Below the pieces are notes generated by a model. It was not told where the DNA came from. It did not search any database and worked only from the letters and a program-made list of their open reading frames with translations. The translations under genes were made by a program, and so were the position numbers. Positions 1 through 13,676 of a DNA stretch of 64,000 nt are shown in pieces. Within the stretch, counting starts at the first letter, position 1. Each line of letters opens with the position of its first letter. Source of the DNA: Nemophila menziesii (Eukaryota; Streptophyta; Magnoliopsida; Boraginales; Hydrophyllaceae); assembly GCA_029959085.1 (NCBI GenBank), contig JARWIR010000018.1, positions 20,273,001 through 20,337,000 of the forward strand. The letters run 5' to 3'.

Positions 1-1650
1 AAAAACCAACAAAATAGAAACATACACCTTATCAATCTAATACGGATTTATATGTATTTTTCTAGAGAGGCGTGATCCTAATACAATGGCACCCATCAGA
101 GAGGCAGAACGACGATGTGTTGCAAATGAGATAGTTACCAATATTTATTATAAAAGGAAACGGGACCATATAAAAATGTGATATAATAAGGATAGACATG
201 TATAGGATAAGGTCGTATCCTTAATGTATAAGTGGTGGTTTACAAAATGAAAGGGGATACAATTGCTTTTATAATATGACATTTTAAACGGTTAAAATTT
301 TGGGATTCATCACTTGGTTTGTGAGGTGTATACTTTAGTAATGGAACATACACATTATATTTATGGGAGTAAAAAACCTTTTGAATTAATGGATGTTGAA
401 TATAATTTTTTATTAAAATATATGCGTAGCATGAGGCTTATAATGAATCGTGAGGGAAAATTGCTCGATTATTTTGTAGTGAATATGAGGATCGTCATGT
501 ATTTTTTAGAAGATGTTATAACATTGTATAAGGAGTTGTTACTTTAATTTATGTGAATAACTTAAATGAATAATAAGGTGGATGTCAAACTAATAGTTTT
601 ACTTCACGAAAGTTCATGTTCCATTACCAACCATTTACCAATTGGTTAAAAGCAACACAATACATCATTTAAACACACATCACACACAAGCATTAACTAT
701 ACACAATAAACATTTGAACTTATAAACTATTATATTTGTATATAAACTACTATGTAAGTAGACTGAATGATGAATCATAGATAACAATAAAATCTTAAGT
801 TTCAATTGGTTTTTAGATGCATTATGGAGGCACAGAGAGACTTGGGTAGATATAAGTATGGTTGGTATACCATACACTACTCACGAGACATATGGTTCTC
901 TTTAAAGGTTACAACTTCAATTGTTTACTAAATTATTTGAAACTTGATTTGAAGATTGGTTAAATGAGTTATTCTGAGACTAATATGAGAAGGAATATAT
1001 TACAAGAGTAATGTAACACTCATATGGATGATTCCATTAATGTCATGAAGTCATCGATGCAAATAAATTTATTTATTGGTCAGTAAATTTAATTAATTAA
1101 GAATATTGTTTGTAAAATCAACTTCATATGTTTTTACGCGATCATATTATTATGGATATAATGTTGGATAAGGAAGAAGGGTAATAACTAGAGATATAAA
1201 TTGTTAAAAGGCATATATAATTTTGATATCTTATATATCCTGAAGTCCTATTTAATAAAAATTATGTGATTCTTGATGTTCTTGAACTACATAAAATAGC
1301 AATAAAATTATTTAACACCAAATATTTGTTTTTATATTATAACAAATGTTTGTGTTTATCTTATAAAAATAAGGTATGAACACTGCGCGAAGACTATTAC
1401 ATAAAATTTGCTTTTTATTTGGAATAGATTAAAATGGAAGTTTTATCTAAAAATTCATGATTTTGTGTTCTTCCCTAATACATTATTATGACTTACATTA
1501 ACATATTATATGTGTTTTCCTAAAACTCGTCATTACTCTTGTCCTCTTTTACACTAAAGTTTAACTCAATACTTTAAATATTCAACAATACTTTCTTTAA
1601 TATGCAATGAGGATGATGTGCTTATTTGTAAATATCCTTTGTGGCTTCCC
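1..1650. repeat. Unclassified duplicated segment, copy 1
   Basis: This segment matches 17065-18705 in the same orientation across nearly its whole length, with scattered substitutions and small indels. Shared landmarks include the tract around 300-345 against 17365-17420 and the tract around 1475-1520 against 18487-18530. Its left limit lies outside the window. It encodes no recognisable protein: a 77-codon frame at 314-547 is broken in the second copy, so it is probably not a gene. The pair could be a dispersed repeat, a segmental duplication or very old LTRs. The sequence does not decide between these. Confidence 0.6.
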
Positions 1651-2096
1651 AAAGTTCTGATCTAGGGTGGTTGCCCATCTTCTGATTTTACCTCTTTAGA
1701 GTGACACTTGTGATTACTCAATTTTTCCTTTTGAGCACCCTTACCAAAAGGTGAATAATCATAAACTCGGGGTATACAAAATGTTTATAGCAAAACACAC
1801 AATAACTAACTAGCTGATCAATTTTTTTACGTTGTTTAGGGCCTAAAAAGTCCATAAATATACAAACCGCATCCGAACATGTGTGATTTATAATATAAAC
1901 TATGAGGATAGACATTCACAATATTCTAATAAAATAAATTTATTGTATTGTTAATAAGACCTTGTTATAAATTAAGAAACAACATGGACATATGTTTGAC
2001 CAATATAGAATTTATAAAACTATTATACACATTATTTCAATATTAAATAGTGTTATTATCCCTTGTTTCGATATTTTTACACATAAAATAGAATAT
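1651..2096. other. Intergenic, nothing recognised
   Basis: This is AT-rich DNA between the duplicated segment and a gypsy relic. I see no coding signature, RNA gene or clear repeat in it. Confidence 0.5.
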
Positions 2097-3320
2097 TTAT
2101 GCATGCCATTTCTTTGTTTTCTCCTTAAAGAGTTTTGCATTCCCATAGGCATGGAACTGAAATTCGTCAAGCTCTTTCAATTGCATTATTTGTTGCTCAT
2201 CGACTAGTTGTTGATCTAAATTAAGCTCTTTTATTGCCCAATAAGTACCCAATTCAAGCTTGAGTGGTAAGTGAGAAGGCTTATCATACACCATTAGATA
2301 TGGAGATGCACCTACTGGAGATTTGAATATAGTTCGTTAAGCCCATAGTGCATCATCTAAATTTGTTGACCAATCGTTCCTCATTTGTCCCACGGTTTTC
2401 TCAAGAATCAAATTTATCTCTCGGTTAGAGACTTCAGCTTTCCAGTTCATTTACAGATTGTATGTGGTAGACACCTTATGTCTCACCCCATATTTCACTA
2501 GAATCACCTTCAAGTACTTATTTACAAAATGCGTACCTCCTTAACTAATGATCACTCTTGGTGTTCCACATCTCATAAAGATACGTGACTTTAGGATTTT
2601 GAGTACCACTTGTGGATCATTTGTCGGTAGAGCTAAAGCTTCAATCCATTTAGACACGTAATAAAGAATTAGCAAGATATATTGGTTACCAGTGGATGAG
2701 TCAAACAGTCACATTAAATCAATACCCCAAACATACAAAATATCCACTTTTAATACGTTATTAAGTGGTATCTCGTCCTCCTCATTGTGTTACTCGTGAA
2801 TTGACACCTCTTACACTACTTCACAAATATTTTGAAATCCCTATGGATGGAAGGCCGAAAAAATCCGGATTGAAGTATCTTCACCGCCTTTCGACCACCG
2901 TTATAATGCCCTTCATAAAGAGAAGCATGACAATTTGAAATTATCGTATGAATCTCATTACCCGATATACATCAGCATATCATCTGATCACTACACACCT
3001 TGGAGAGGAAGTGGTCCTCCCGAAAGAATTACTTTACTTGGTGGAGCAACTTCTTCATATGTTGTGGATTGAATTCAGTGGGGAATAATCCACTAAATAT
3101 GAAGTTCACTATATCTACGTACTAAGTTGTAATAGAATTATTAAGATAAAAGAGTTGTTCATCAAGGAATACCTCATTGACCAACTTGGGTCTTATGTTA
3201 ACGGGGAGCCTTCGAGGTGATATAAATAATCAGTTACTTGATTTTATCTCCCTTTTCGTTCTCGAATATCAAAGTCAAATTCTTGTAATAGAAGTACCCA
3301 TATAATAAGACACGGATTGG
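2097..3320 (-). pseudogene. Degenerate Ty3/gypsy pol fragment (end of RNase H to integrase)
   Basis: Read on the minus strand, 2294-2097 translates to a run matching the region just downstream of the integrase core of the Athila-type elements here. It has the MVYDKPSHLPLKLELGTYW stretch and then a KTKKWH ending. Further right, up to about 3320, the minus strand still shows decayed integrase and RNase H end sequence. The tract near 3200-3300 parallels the end of RNase H in element A at 23820-23910. Stops and frameshifts are frequent. No LTR, PBS or gag was found next to it. It is an old truncated copy of the Athila lineage, unrelated by position to the nest further right. Confidence 0.75.
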
Positions 3321-6148
3321 GATTATCTGGTTTGAGGCTAGGGTAGACCAAGGCAATATATTTTGATTTAAGAAAACATTTGGGTAGCCCAAGGGTAGGG
3401 TAAAAAAAGCTTACCCTAGGGTTAATCCGATTTACCTTTTGGTTTATCCTTCTTATTCAACATTAGTCAAAAAAATTTAGCACATGTAAAAGTAAAAAAA
3501 ATGACAAAAACTTGAAAAAGCTAATATAGAATTTACGAATTCGACATTACAAACCAAGAAGCCAGGAATCAAATATTTCAAAATAGGTTACAATCCAAAG
3601 TAAAGTCTTAATACATCAAATAACTTTAACCAAAAACAAAATTTAGTTTGAACTTCAAAAGCCATCAAAAGCTTAGGTTGATCGGGGACTTGGTAGTCAT
3701 CTCGGGTGCTTGTTAACATGTTTAACCCTATATATTCTCATTGGCACACAAAATATGTTAAGTACATAAGTTATTTAAATGGTTTAAGACTCAAAATACT
3801 CATATTCATCATAGTCCTAACAGTTTTATATAAGTCATTTTTTTATTTTATTAATATAAAACTTCATTTTATTTTATTTGTCTTTTCTTTTAAATTGATG
3901 AATAAAATAAACTTATGACTTTTGGCTTTTCATGATCGAACATTAATCCATCCACTAATTTTATCTTAATGATTTTTGAAAATAGAACACAAAATAGAAC
4001 ACTTATTATAAAAGGAACAATAGAAATACAACACTAAAAAACAGAATGAAAACACAAAATTAAAGTAAAAAAAATTAAATAAGGAAGAACAAAGGTAGAA
4101 GAATACCTTGGTAGAAAATGATTGGTATCGTCACGTCCGTAAGATCTCCAATATATAGCAACACCATCATAAAAAAACTGATAAACCAGTTAAGCTCTCA
4201 TTAGAAAAGGTTAAATTACAGCAAGAAATTGACATTTTAAGCATATGTTGATACATGCATTTATTGCTTCACATCGGAACTAACTACCAATTCCGAACAA
4301 CATTAATGGTTACCACGGTTAAGGACCAAAGCAGTAAAGAGAAAGAGAAACTTTGTCATAGAAGTAAGGGAAAGGGATTGATTGACATCAATAGGGTTAG
4401 ATTTGTAGCAGAGGATAGAAATAGATCGGTCATAGTATTGGATAGAGATAGAGGAGATAAATGGTCTTGGAGTATCAAAAAGCCAAATGAACACCTCATG
4501 CGTTATATATAGGGTCTATTTGTATTTTTTAGGTCCAAATTTTAGTTGAATATTTTTCTTCTCCTCCCTAATTATTAGTAGTCATATTACATTAGAGAAA
4601 AACCCAATATTGGTGAGTGGAATACATGTGTTCCATGAAAACCTGCTAGGATTCTTTCTTGTTTTTCAGATATCCTTGACATACATAGGCGTGTTATGTA
4701 ATACACTGAATCCAAAACATATTAGGCGAAGGCTTGCTCAAAATAGCACGCAACTAAACATTTTTCACTTCTATTGATGACAAAAAGACATGATCTTAAC
4801 TAGAAGAATAAGGGCCAAGACTCACACATAAATATCTAAATCTGAAAAAAAAAATAAGAGAATAACTTCATGAAAATTGAAGTAGATAAAATACAAAGAA
4901 TAAACATCCATAAGTTTGATCCACATCTGCTCAAACCTACGATATAACTATCAACAAATACTAAAATTTAATAAAAATATACTAAAACTAGGGGGAAAGC
5001 AAAGTCCAACCACCAATCATAGAAGAACAACAAAAAAGAGAAATTAACATGATATAAAATACGTACCCAATCAACCAGTCTACCAAAGTAATAACACAAC
5101 TGATCCTCATGTAAGAAATACAAGAAAGAACCATATAAGAAATCACAATAAGGAAACATGATAAATGACCCTTATTTAATCAAAAGGGAACCCCCTATGC
5201 ACATGAAACTCACCAACATGATGGATCAGGCTACACCATAATAGGCGATATAGGAAAAATTCAAGTCCTTGGTCAACGTGTGTAAGAAAAATCCAGATTT
5301 AAAGATAGCTAGGTCGAGCTATCACTTACAAAATTGTTTGATTGTAAATACTTCCCAATTCTCTTAGTATAAATACGGAAAAATGACTTTTCAAACCACA
5401 AGCAAATATATTTAAAAACTGAGGTAAATTAGTCTAATAAAGTAATTATGATATCACTACCGTTTCTAAACAAGTACCATACAAGATATCTTTTCAAATA
5501 TTCGACTAAATGTACGAAAAGCGTTTTGAAAACCAATGTTAAATAGTGTATCTTTATTGATTATGCAAAGTAGTTACAACAAAATTTATATAAATTATAT
5601 CTCATTTTGCTAAGCCCTCTATTTCCTGCTTCTACGATGCATCCAACATCATCTTGCTAGTCTATAAAGTTTCAATTATAAGCTCAACCTGCAATACACT
5701 AAGAGATAGTTGATTCCTACGACCCTTGTCAATTGTGACTATAATCAAATTTTACAGCTAATGATTAACTATTTTTCTCCATTAATAGTAGAAACGCCTC
5801 ATCAAAAGGCATTCCTAAGGCTAAACGAGTTAAACTTAGCATAATGGATGAAAGATTGGCCTACAATGTCATTTTAATTACTCCAATATAGTATGATTGT
5901 TCCATATAGAGAATAATATATGCACTCACCTTTACTTGAAGATCTCGTATAATACATATGAGCAGCATCCCTGTCTTTAACCACATGGTCTGAAATAACA
6001 TCAAATTCTTAATCTATACAAAAAACGTAAATGTTTAAGATGCAAATAAGAAGTGAAAGTACCACAAATGTAGTGCGTACAGATTTTGGATTTTAAATGT
6101 CGGAAATCCACAATAAAATCTATCCTAAAGGAGTTGAAGTAAATCTCA
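3321..6148. other. Intergenic, nothing recognised
   Basis: This is AT-rich sequence. A short inverted repeat (AGGGTAA ... TTACCCT) lies near 3395-3418. An 85-codon open frame at 4255-4512 has no recognisable domain and no supporting context. I see no RNA gene or element boundary. Confidence 0.4.
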
Positions 6149-8041
6149 TCAAAGGTCCAAGTAAGGTTGAAATACTTTAAAATTGACTCTCAATCTAATT
6201 TTATATGTTAATATCTGGAAACCATGATGCTTCAAACTACCAAATTTCTTCTCGAGGATATGAGTAAGTTCATCCCTTGTCAAATCAGAGGGTAATCCCA
6301 AAATATAGAACCCTTGAGCTAGGACATAAAACACAAATATTAACTATATATCAGGATTAGACACACCACAAAAATATGACAAATTAACCTTAAATTATCA
6401 ATATAATATAATCTTTATTTGAAAATTATTTGGTATAAAGGAAACATTAAAATATCGTGATTAAAATAGTAAGATGGATGGAAGCTTACAAAAGAACTAA
6501 CAATTGTAATACAAGGATAACATAGGAATCAAAACTACAAATTTGGTATAAGTATTTATGACAATCAAAGGTACAATGAGTAGTTAAACATACTTCTTTG
6601 TGCTTTAGCTGTTGACGTAGGATTGAATCATTGGACAGACTTTGTATCAACATTATGCGTTGGTGAACCCATTGAGCTCACTCCTCCCAACATTATGCGA
6701 AAGACTTAAATATACCCGTGTAATACACTACTACCTGGTGTAATACACTAATGTTGCTATTTTGTTCCTCAGCAGAGGTGCAACATCTTGCAGCATAGGT
6801 ATATTTGGATATTTAAATAATACTTGAATGAATTGTGCAATAAACCCAATAACATAAATTCTTATGTTTTTACAAAGACAACAAACCACAGATGCATATG
6901 TTAGTTTTTTAATGTTATTTTCAACAATGGGGACTGCTTCATGAAACTTCTTTTTCAACTAATGGTTTTTCTCTAAGGACCTCTTTACTTGCAGGTTTAT
7001 CTAAGGCCTCTTCAAAGTAACCTGAGGCAAAAAAATTAATAACGAAACTTGTTTGTACATTGTAACAAAACAGGTGTTTATCATAATAAGTACTATGCTA
7101 ATTAATTTATTTGTCAAATATTAAACATATAGATGATATGATATCTTAATAATCCTATCATAATTGTGTAAACAACTCAGAAGCTACCCTAAATCGTTAG
7201 GCGAACAAGGAATAGTTGCATGTTTCTCCTCTATTTCTTTGTAGAACTCAGTTGAGAGTTTAGGAATTACAACAAACCTCAAAACATATTTCATTGCAAA
7301 AATGCCCTTCCCTTGTTTGGCCAAAACAAAGGTTTGAGTAAACTTTCATTTAATATTATCTTTATGGATATGAATACCCGTTACAATAAGAGGAATTATG
7401 TTCGTCAATATGTCTTGTGCATATATATCTATGATCTCAATGTTCTAATATTTGTGATAAAATTATTGATTGCCTGTACATATTTCACATATATATGTAC
7501 ATGATTACTTGAATCTTATGGCCAGGCAAATAATATTGGGGAACAAGTGCAAAATATCAATTATAGGAACTTTTTTTACCACCTACTAATTATTTTACGT
7601 TAAAGGGGTTTAATATAATATAGACTAAGATTACATATAAATTTAAATATTTTTCCATTGATTATGTATGCATTTGTAAGAAATTCAGCCCAAGGACCTT
7701 ATTGTGGCAAGCACTGAATACCGAGATTAATGTATGACACATGATTATATTTGCTAAATATATAATAAGTAACTAATGAACCAATAATTAAGATTATTGT
7801 ACACTTTATTATCATGCTAAATTTACTAACTAGTATACTATATTACTAAATCTTGCAACAATTAATAAATAACTTACCGTAGTCGTGGTTACAGATTTGA
7901 ATTACTATCGTAACCATGTCAATTCACAACACTAGATTATTGGTAAAACTTATGAACATGACCGGGTTGTTCTTTGAGGAGTTTATAGTAATGCTGAACA
8001 GATATATTTGCTACAATTTGAGCTGATAGCTTTTCTGTCAT
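6149..8041 (-). pseudogene. G3BP-like NTF2/RRM protein pseudogene
   Basis: The minus strand from an ATG at 8041 reads MTEKLSAQIVANISVQHYY followed by a KLLKEQPGHVHKFYQ stretch. This is the opening of an NTF2-like domain as in plant G3BP-type stress-granule RNA-binding proteins. It is then stopped by TAA near 7943, where the family usually has Asp. A second NTF2 piece lies near 7310-7250 (KGIFAMKYVLRFVV). A KKLTYASVV motif near 6900 recalls the KKSYASIV motif between the two domains. At 6318-6200 there is an RRM-like start (GFYILGLPSDLTRDELTHIL). The order and strand fit one gene with introns, but stops and missing sequence make it non-functional. The family call rests on motif resemblance only. 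Confidence 0.6.
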
Positions 8042-8667
8042 TTCTAGATGCATCGAAATATCATGAAAAAATTAGTTTAATTAAAATTATATATACAATA
8101 AATTACTAAACTTTCTAAAATGCTTAAAATTAGTATATATATATATATATAATATTGGAGAAGGGCCAACGGCCCGAAATGTCTCCTAATCTCCTCCATA
8201 TTTTTAAGCTGTTAGATTTTTTTCCTGATTTTCGGCCTTTAGATCAAGTTTAATTAATGGTTCAGATTTTTCAATTTAGATCGACAGCTCAAAATGTCTT
8301 GATTTTCGTCTATATTTTTCAGCCGTTAGATTATATGTGGGCCATTTTATTATTATTATTATTTTAATAAAATATCTTATTATAACTAATTTCCACAATT
8401 TTACACCTTTTCAAATTTTCATAAAACAAAAAAAAAATCACACTCACTTTTTACTCACATTCCTGCACTTTTATTAGTTATGTTATTTAAACCATTTTTT
8501 TGACATTGTTATTTAAACTACTGCCTATTTTGTTTGTAAAAGTGAACATAGACAAAAAAACAACTATACAACTTCAATTATCTCAAGAATAATGTGTTTC
8601 TTTTATATTTAATTTATTTTTCTAACTTAGATTTTTCAGAGTGCTTTCTAACACGGGTTTATACCTA

Positions 8668-8711
<44 letters not shown>

Positions 8712-10622
8712 ATAATAATATAACACAAGTGATCGTTACATATATTCATTTTTTAATTCGTGATATTTACAGAGACCATTATGTTAGATACAAAAATATA
8801 AGTATATGCATGGTTTAAAGTGAAATGATACAAAGTTAAATGAAGGCTATAATTTTAGATTTTATAAGAATAAAATATCTAAATTGTATATCATAATTAA
8901 GGAGTGTTTGACTATTAAGAGAATTTCTACTTTTAGCCCTCAAACTATAGGTTAATCTCTCGAATGGTCCTAAAAATTCTAAAACTATATGAAGAGTATT
9001 TAACTTCATATTTTCCCTTTTATGGTTCTCGTGTGTAACATATTTTGACCGTTAAGTGCCATTAGGCAAAGAGCTTTGTGGACAAAATCGATAATAAAGT
9101 ATAGTTTAGATACCCTTTTTGAATTTTTTTACAACTATTGCACTACTTAGTAACAAAAGTATCTGCTATCATACATACTTAACCGTAAAAATGAATATAA
9201 TTTGATGCAGGGACTAGGGACTAACAATTGTAAAAAAGCAAAGTTCGAGGATTGGTTAGGTAGCTGTGAAAGTTCGAGAACCATTCGAGAACCATTCGAG
9301 AAAAACACTTATAGTTTAAGTATAAAAAAGAAAATCGGAAAAAACTTATAGTTTAAGGACCGAAAAAAATCTTCTTTGGACTATTTTAATGCAGGGATAG
9401 ATTGTAGAAAATGTATTTAATGTTTTGTTTAAAATAATTCAATACACTAAAATAATATACCATTCAATTTATAAAGGTGACAAATTATTTAATTAAAAAT
9501 ATTTTTTTCATTTCTAAAAGCGTAAATCCATAATTTATTTATATGAAAATATATCATTTAAAGAAAAATGTACAACAAACTTAATTTTACTTGTATAGTG
9601 ATAATTATTTAGAGTGACAAATACATTTTGATAAAAAATAATTTAAAAAAAGGAAAACTATATTTAAATTAAATTTCTAAAATATTAAAATCATAAATGA
9701 TATACACTGAAATTATTTAAATACACATATATTATATATATGGTATGAATTAAATAATTATCTCTTTCAAATATATAACATATATACTTTATGAAAGGTA
9801 GATTTACAAGAAATTAGAATATATTTATTTTCTATTTAACTATTTTCAATAAAACAAGACCAATATATAGTTAATTAGTATATACTTAATGAGAAAATTA
9901 CATATCCATATAAATTAAACATTACAAAATATATTTTTTTTTAAACTTTTAATATAATAAGAAAAATATTAAAAAAAATTGTGTTTACATTTTAAATGAT
10001 CATTACTACAAAATCTTATTAACCTAACCACATATCCTAAAAGTTTTTTTCGTGATATATAGGACATAAAGGAAGGGAAGATTACTACAACGATAAATTT
10101 ATACCTCTAATTTTTTTATTGTAAAAACCTAAAAAAGATTTAAAAAGCATATAATATTAGAAGATACGAAAATGCTACTATATTTTTCATTAACATCGAT
10201 GATAAATTAATATACATATATCATAAATTTAAATATATGTACCTTATGAAGTATACCTTGAAAAATCAAAGACCACAATAAAAAGGGAGGAATGATCGAG
10301 TGAAAAATAAATGATGAAAATGTAATGAAAAGGTAAAGAAGAACTAACAAATAATATATATTACATAGAATATTTGTTTGGTAGATTTATAAGCGTACTA
10401 TATAAGATAAAATTTGAGTCAAATTGGTATTATATGACGCCCATAGTATTTTGTGATGGTGATTTTTTCTTTTGTTTGAGAGGAAATATTTAATAATTTT
10501 TGGGTTACAATAGCTTACTTTTCCTGAAATTTATAAAAAATTTGGTCTTCTTTTTGCGTTTATATTTGTCATATATTTATTTTTAGTTTTCTGATTTTGT
10601 TTTCTAGTCATAGGAACTACAA
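8042..10622. other. Intergenic AT-rich DNA with simple repeats
   Basis: No gene was recognised. The stretch holds short TA runs near 8138-8151 and a longer (AT)n tract at about 8669-8708. A somewhat GC-richer patch at 8155-8345 may be part of a non-coding transposon. A short direct repeat (GAGAACCATTC twice) lies near 9278-9300. The rest is low-complexity AT-rich DNA. Confidence 0.5.
8669..8708. repeat. (AT)n microsatellite
   Basis: About 40 bases of uninterrupted alternating T and A, followed by a short (AAT)n tract. Confidence 0.9.
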
Positions 10623-10627
10623 GTCGA

Positions 10628-12331
10628 TGAAAGAATCGCAATCACGATTATATCAAATATATAAGCAGCGGAAACAAGTAATTGCAATCCTAAACCAATC
10701 TAGTGCGATTTAAGAATTTAAACAGAAACAAAAAACGATTACATACCTTAATCCGTTGTATGAGAATCGAATTGGCTAATTCCAGCTTCAAAAACTTGAA
10801 GCCTCCACGCTTTGCACACCGAGCTTGAGCCTTGCTTTCAGAATCAAAATTCTGACTTGGAACAAAAAACCTTTTACTTTCTTGTTTGTTTTTTCTTGAA
10901 AAAAAAATTGATTAGAGAGTTATTCCTATATAATGACTCTCATTATATTCTTATAACTCAAGAGAAGAAAATGAAAAGCCAAGAAGTGGAAAAGCCAAGA
11001 AGTGGAAAAGCCAAAAGCCAGGAACGTATAATGAAAACTAATTATCTTAATAATTTGGTCCACTACCCACTTCTGAAGTGGACTTGGACATTTTACAGTA
11101 TACAAAAAGACTTGACTAGTCTAGCGGTTAGTGACATATTTCACATTGCTAGAGGTCCATGGTTCGATCCACGAACCTATGACCTTTTTCCCCTTTTTTT
11201 TTCTTTTGCCTTAGATCGGTCTTATATTGGAATATAAATTTGTGCTAGCAAATCAATATACCAATATTCCAAGTATATAATTAACTAATATTTATTATCT
11301 AATAATAAACTTAATTAACGTCATGAAGCAAGTACAATGCACTCGTTAGTGTGCGACTACGTGGGTTCATCGTTAAACCGGTAGTAGTTAATTAAATTAA
11401 CCACTAATCGAGGTTGGCGTCTAACAACACTCCCCAACGACCGGATAACGTGAAGTAACTCTGTACAAGGAACCCGGTGAAGAATCATACATGTATTCCC
11501 TCTATCTTTACAGCTCCGGATCATCCTGGGATATGGTACAACTGTCAAATCCCATTAGAAAATCAACTACGTTACACGTCGATTATCAACGATTGACGAA
11601 TGACCTAAGAAACTCATTTCTTCATTCATTCTATCACCTTGGCCAAGGATTCGATACAATCGTTATAATCTTATGACATCGTAGAGCTCAAACTCTTTAC
11701 CTAGAGTTGATAGATTCCATCTTGACTCATCCCTAGGAGCATATATACTTAGCTACGTCCAATATCCTTTCGACTAGTATTATGACACACTAGTAGTCCA
11801 GTATCAAAACATAACAAGCACATACACAACTAGTGATGATCTCAGGTCAAAGGATTACAAGTATAAAAATCCTTATAGAGATTAACCTACTTGACAGTTC
11901 AAGGTAATTAACCATTAGGAATCTCTAGTTTTAGTCGGTTCGATAATCACATCTCTATGTGCATTATCTATGCACCTAACTCGGTAAACGAGAATTACCG
12001 ATATTTATCCAATAAATACTTGTTAGCTACATATTAATCTAACCGGATTATCAAGGTCCTAACTCGATGATCCTACGATTAAGAACAAGTTTAGATTAAG
12101 TCCTTTAAGCTAGATTCTCATTATCATAACACCTTATGATATCTAGTTCGTAACTTAATCAAGGATTTGCCTTTATATTATGTAGATTAATACCATAATC
12201 ATAAAGGCTTGCCACAGATTCAAGGAAACAATTTCTTTAATCAAAACTGTAGGGATAACTATTATCGTGTACAGTAAACACTTGTGTTCAATTCATTACA
12301 TGACGATCGGGGCTAGGGCATAATTCCAACA
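10628..12331 (-). mobile_element. Solo LTR of a Ty1/copia-type element
   Basis: On the minus strand the unit begins TGTTGGAATTATGCCCTAG at 12331, a start I associate with plant copia LTRs, and it ends in CA at 10628. It is bordered by GTCGA at 10623-10627 and GTCGA at 12332-12336, a perfect 5-bp target duplication. The length is about 1.7 kb. It contains no gag or pol sequence, and no primer-binding site or polypurine tract follows the ends, so it is best read as a solo LTR left by recombination. The 141-codon frame inside it (10812-11237) resembles nothing known and is probably chance. A tRNA-like pair of Pol III boxes lies inside, on the opposite strand. Confidence 0.75.
11110..11200 (+). 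repeat. tRNA-like/SINE-like sequence inside the solo LTR
   Basis: A box TAGCGGTTAGTG (11122-11133) resembles a Pol III A box. GGTTCGATCC (11161-11170) is a good B box. The spacing is tRNA-like, and a T-rich tract follows at about 11185-11205. The flanks do not fold into an evident acceptor stem, and I found no convincing target duplication. It could be a decayed tRNA-derived SINE or a tRNA relic captured in the LTR. Confidence 0.4.
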
Positions 12332-12336
12332 GTCGA

Positions 12337-12972
12337 TTGATATAGTAAATTCACTAGGGATAATATATAAAGCTCAAAGGCCCAAAATTGAAAGGAGTAC
12401 CAAAGAGATGTATTGAACATCAAGATCTGAATAGCATCACCATACTAAGATAGCAAAAGAGTACCAAAGAGACGGATAAAGCGAACAATTCATCAAAACA
12501 AGGTAAAATTCATCTACTATTATTTTGTTGTCAATTAAAATTAGAAATCTAGTAAAACAAAATGTTTTGTGGAGCTAGAAGACTTGTTGGATATAAGATA
12601 ACAAGTATATCACAAACTAATTTACATTAATTTTTTTATGTAAACAAAAGATAGTATCTTGGGAGAACCAAAACTATGATCAAATATAACAAAGGGATAT
12701 AGTCAAACATGCTAAAAACCATCACGTGGAAACCCATTAAAATAGTATATCTAGACCACAAGTATAAGGGTCGAAAAATGTGCAAATAATTTATCCTGAA
12801 AACAAAAATCAAAGAATTTGTATTACTTCTTTCTATTATTTTCCCCTTGTAGTAAGATTATACCACAACAAAAATGTCATATATTAAAATAAAGTAAATA
12901 CCTGCGTTGTCCCTTTTAATTTAACCCAGCTGACTACTTACCCTGCATTTCTTTAAAAATGTTTTCATACCC
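12337..12972. other. Intergenic, nothing recognised
   Basis: AT-rich spacer between the solo LTR and the copia element. A short repeated phrase (AGTACCAAAGAGA) appears near 12400 and 12460. Confidence 0.5.
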
Positions 12973-12978
12973 CTAAAG

Positions 12979-13228
12979 TGTTAGACTTATGACCTAATTC
13001 TACTTTGTAAGACCTGGCCCATTAACTTTACAACTCTAGTTTCTTGAGTTATCTATAAGTACACTTGTGATGTGTATTATAATTTACACCTTATAAAATA
13101 AAATTCTCCTTATAATACCTCTTTCATTATAGTGAATCTTTCTCCTCTTCTCGTAGTTTTTTTATCTTGGGATTCCACATAAATATTGTGTCAATTACTT
13201 GTGTGTTTCATTCATTCGATACTATTCA
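12979..13228 (+). repeat. 5' LTR of the copia element
   Basis: It aligns with 16217-16476 along its length, including a shared segment near 13120-13200 against 16355-16450. A diverged primer-binding-like sequence (TTGGTCCAGAACA) follows at about 13235. Confidence 0.8.
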
Positions 13229-13676
13229 ATAAAATTGGTCCAGAACATAGGCTTATCTTGCACGATAAGTTTTGTATTTTTCATGCACAAGAATCAACGA
13301 TTCAAGAATAATTAAGAGATTCGTCAAACGATTTTTCTTTTCCGCTATTATTTTTCAGTTTTCATAATAAAGTTATTGAAAAAATTGTATTCCCGTATCT
13401 CGAGATTTCGGCATTATTTCTAGAAACTCATTGAAGTAAAGTTGTTCTAATTCTTCTAATTATTTTTGAGACATCAAGTTAAGGTTGTAATCACTGAATT
13501 TTCTGGTTAACTTTTTTGGCTTGACCAATCTGGGGTTTTTCGATATATTGGATTCATTTTCGAGGTTAGTTTCTTCAAATTGTGAGTATTTTGCTACTTT
13601 TTTGTATGTCTTTTTTAGTTTGTGATTATGGAAATTTTAAAATTCAAAATTTCGTTATTGAACCGTAACACAAGAT

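Noticed and set aside
314..547. 77-codon frame in the duplicated segment, partly shared with 17258-17458
   Set aside because: The similarity is at DNA level, the second copy is broken by stops and shifts, and no domain is seen.
3395..3418. Short inverted repeat AGGGTAA/TTACCCT
   Set aside because: A 7-bp stem with no T run or flanking duplication is too short to call a terminator or MITE in this AT-rich context.
4255..4512. 85-codon frame, Arg/Lys-rich
   Set aside because: No recognisable domain and no gene structure around it. An overlapping frame on the other strand is as long.
10812..11237. 141-codon frame in the solo copia LTR
   Set aside because: No domain, low-complexity C-terminus, and it overlaps tRNA-like boxes. 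A chance frame is more likely.
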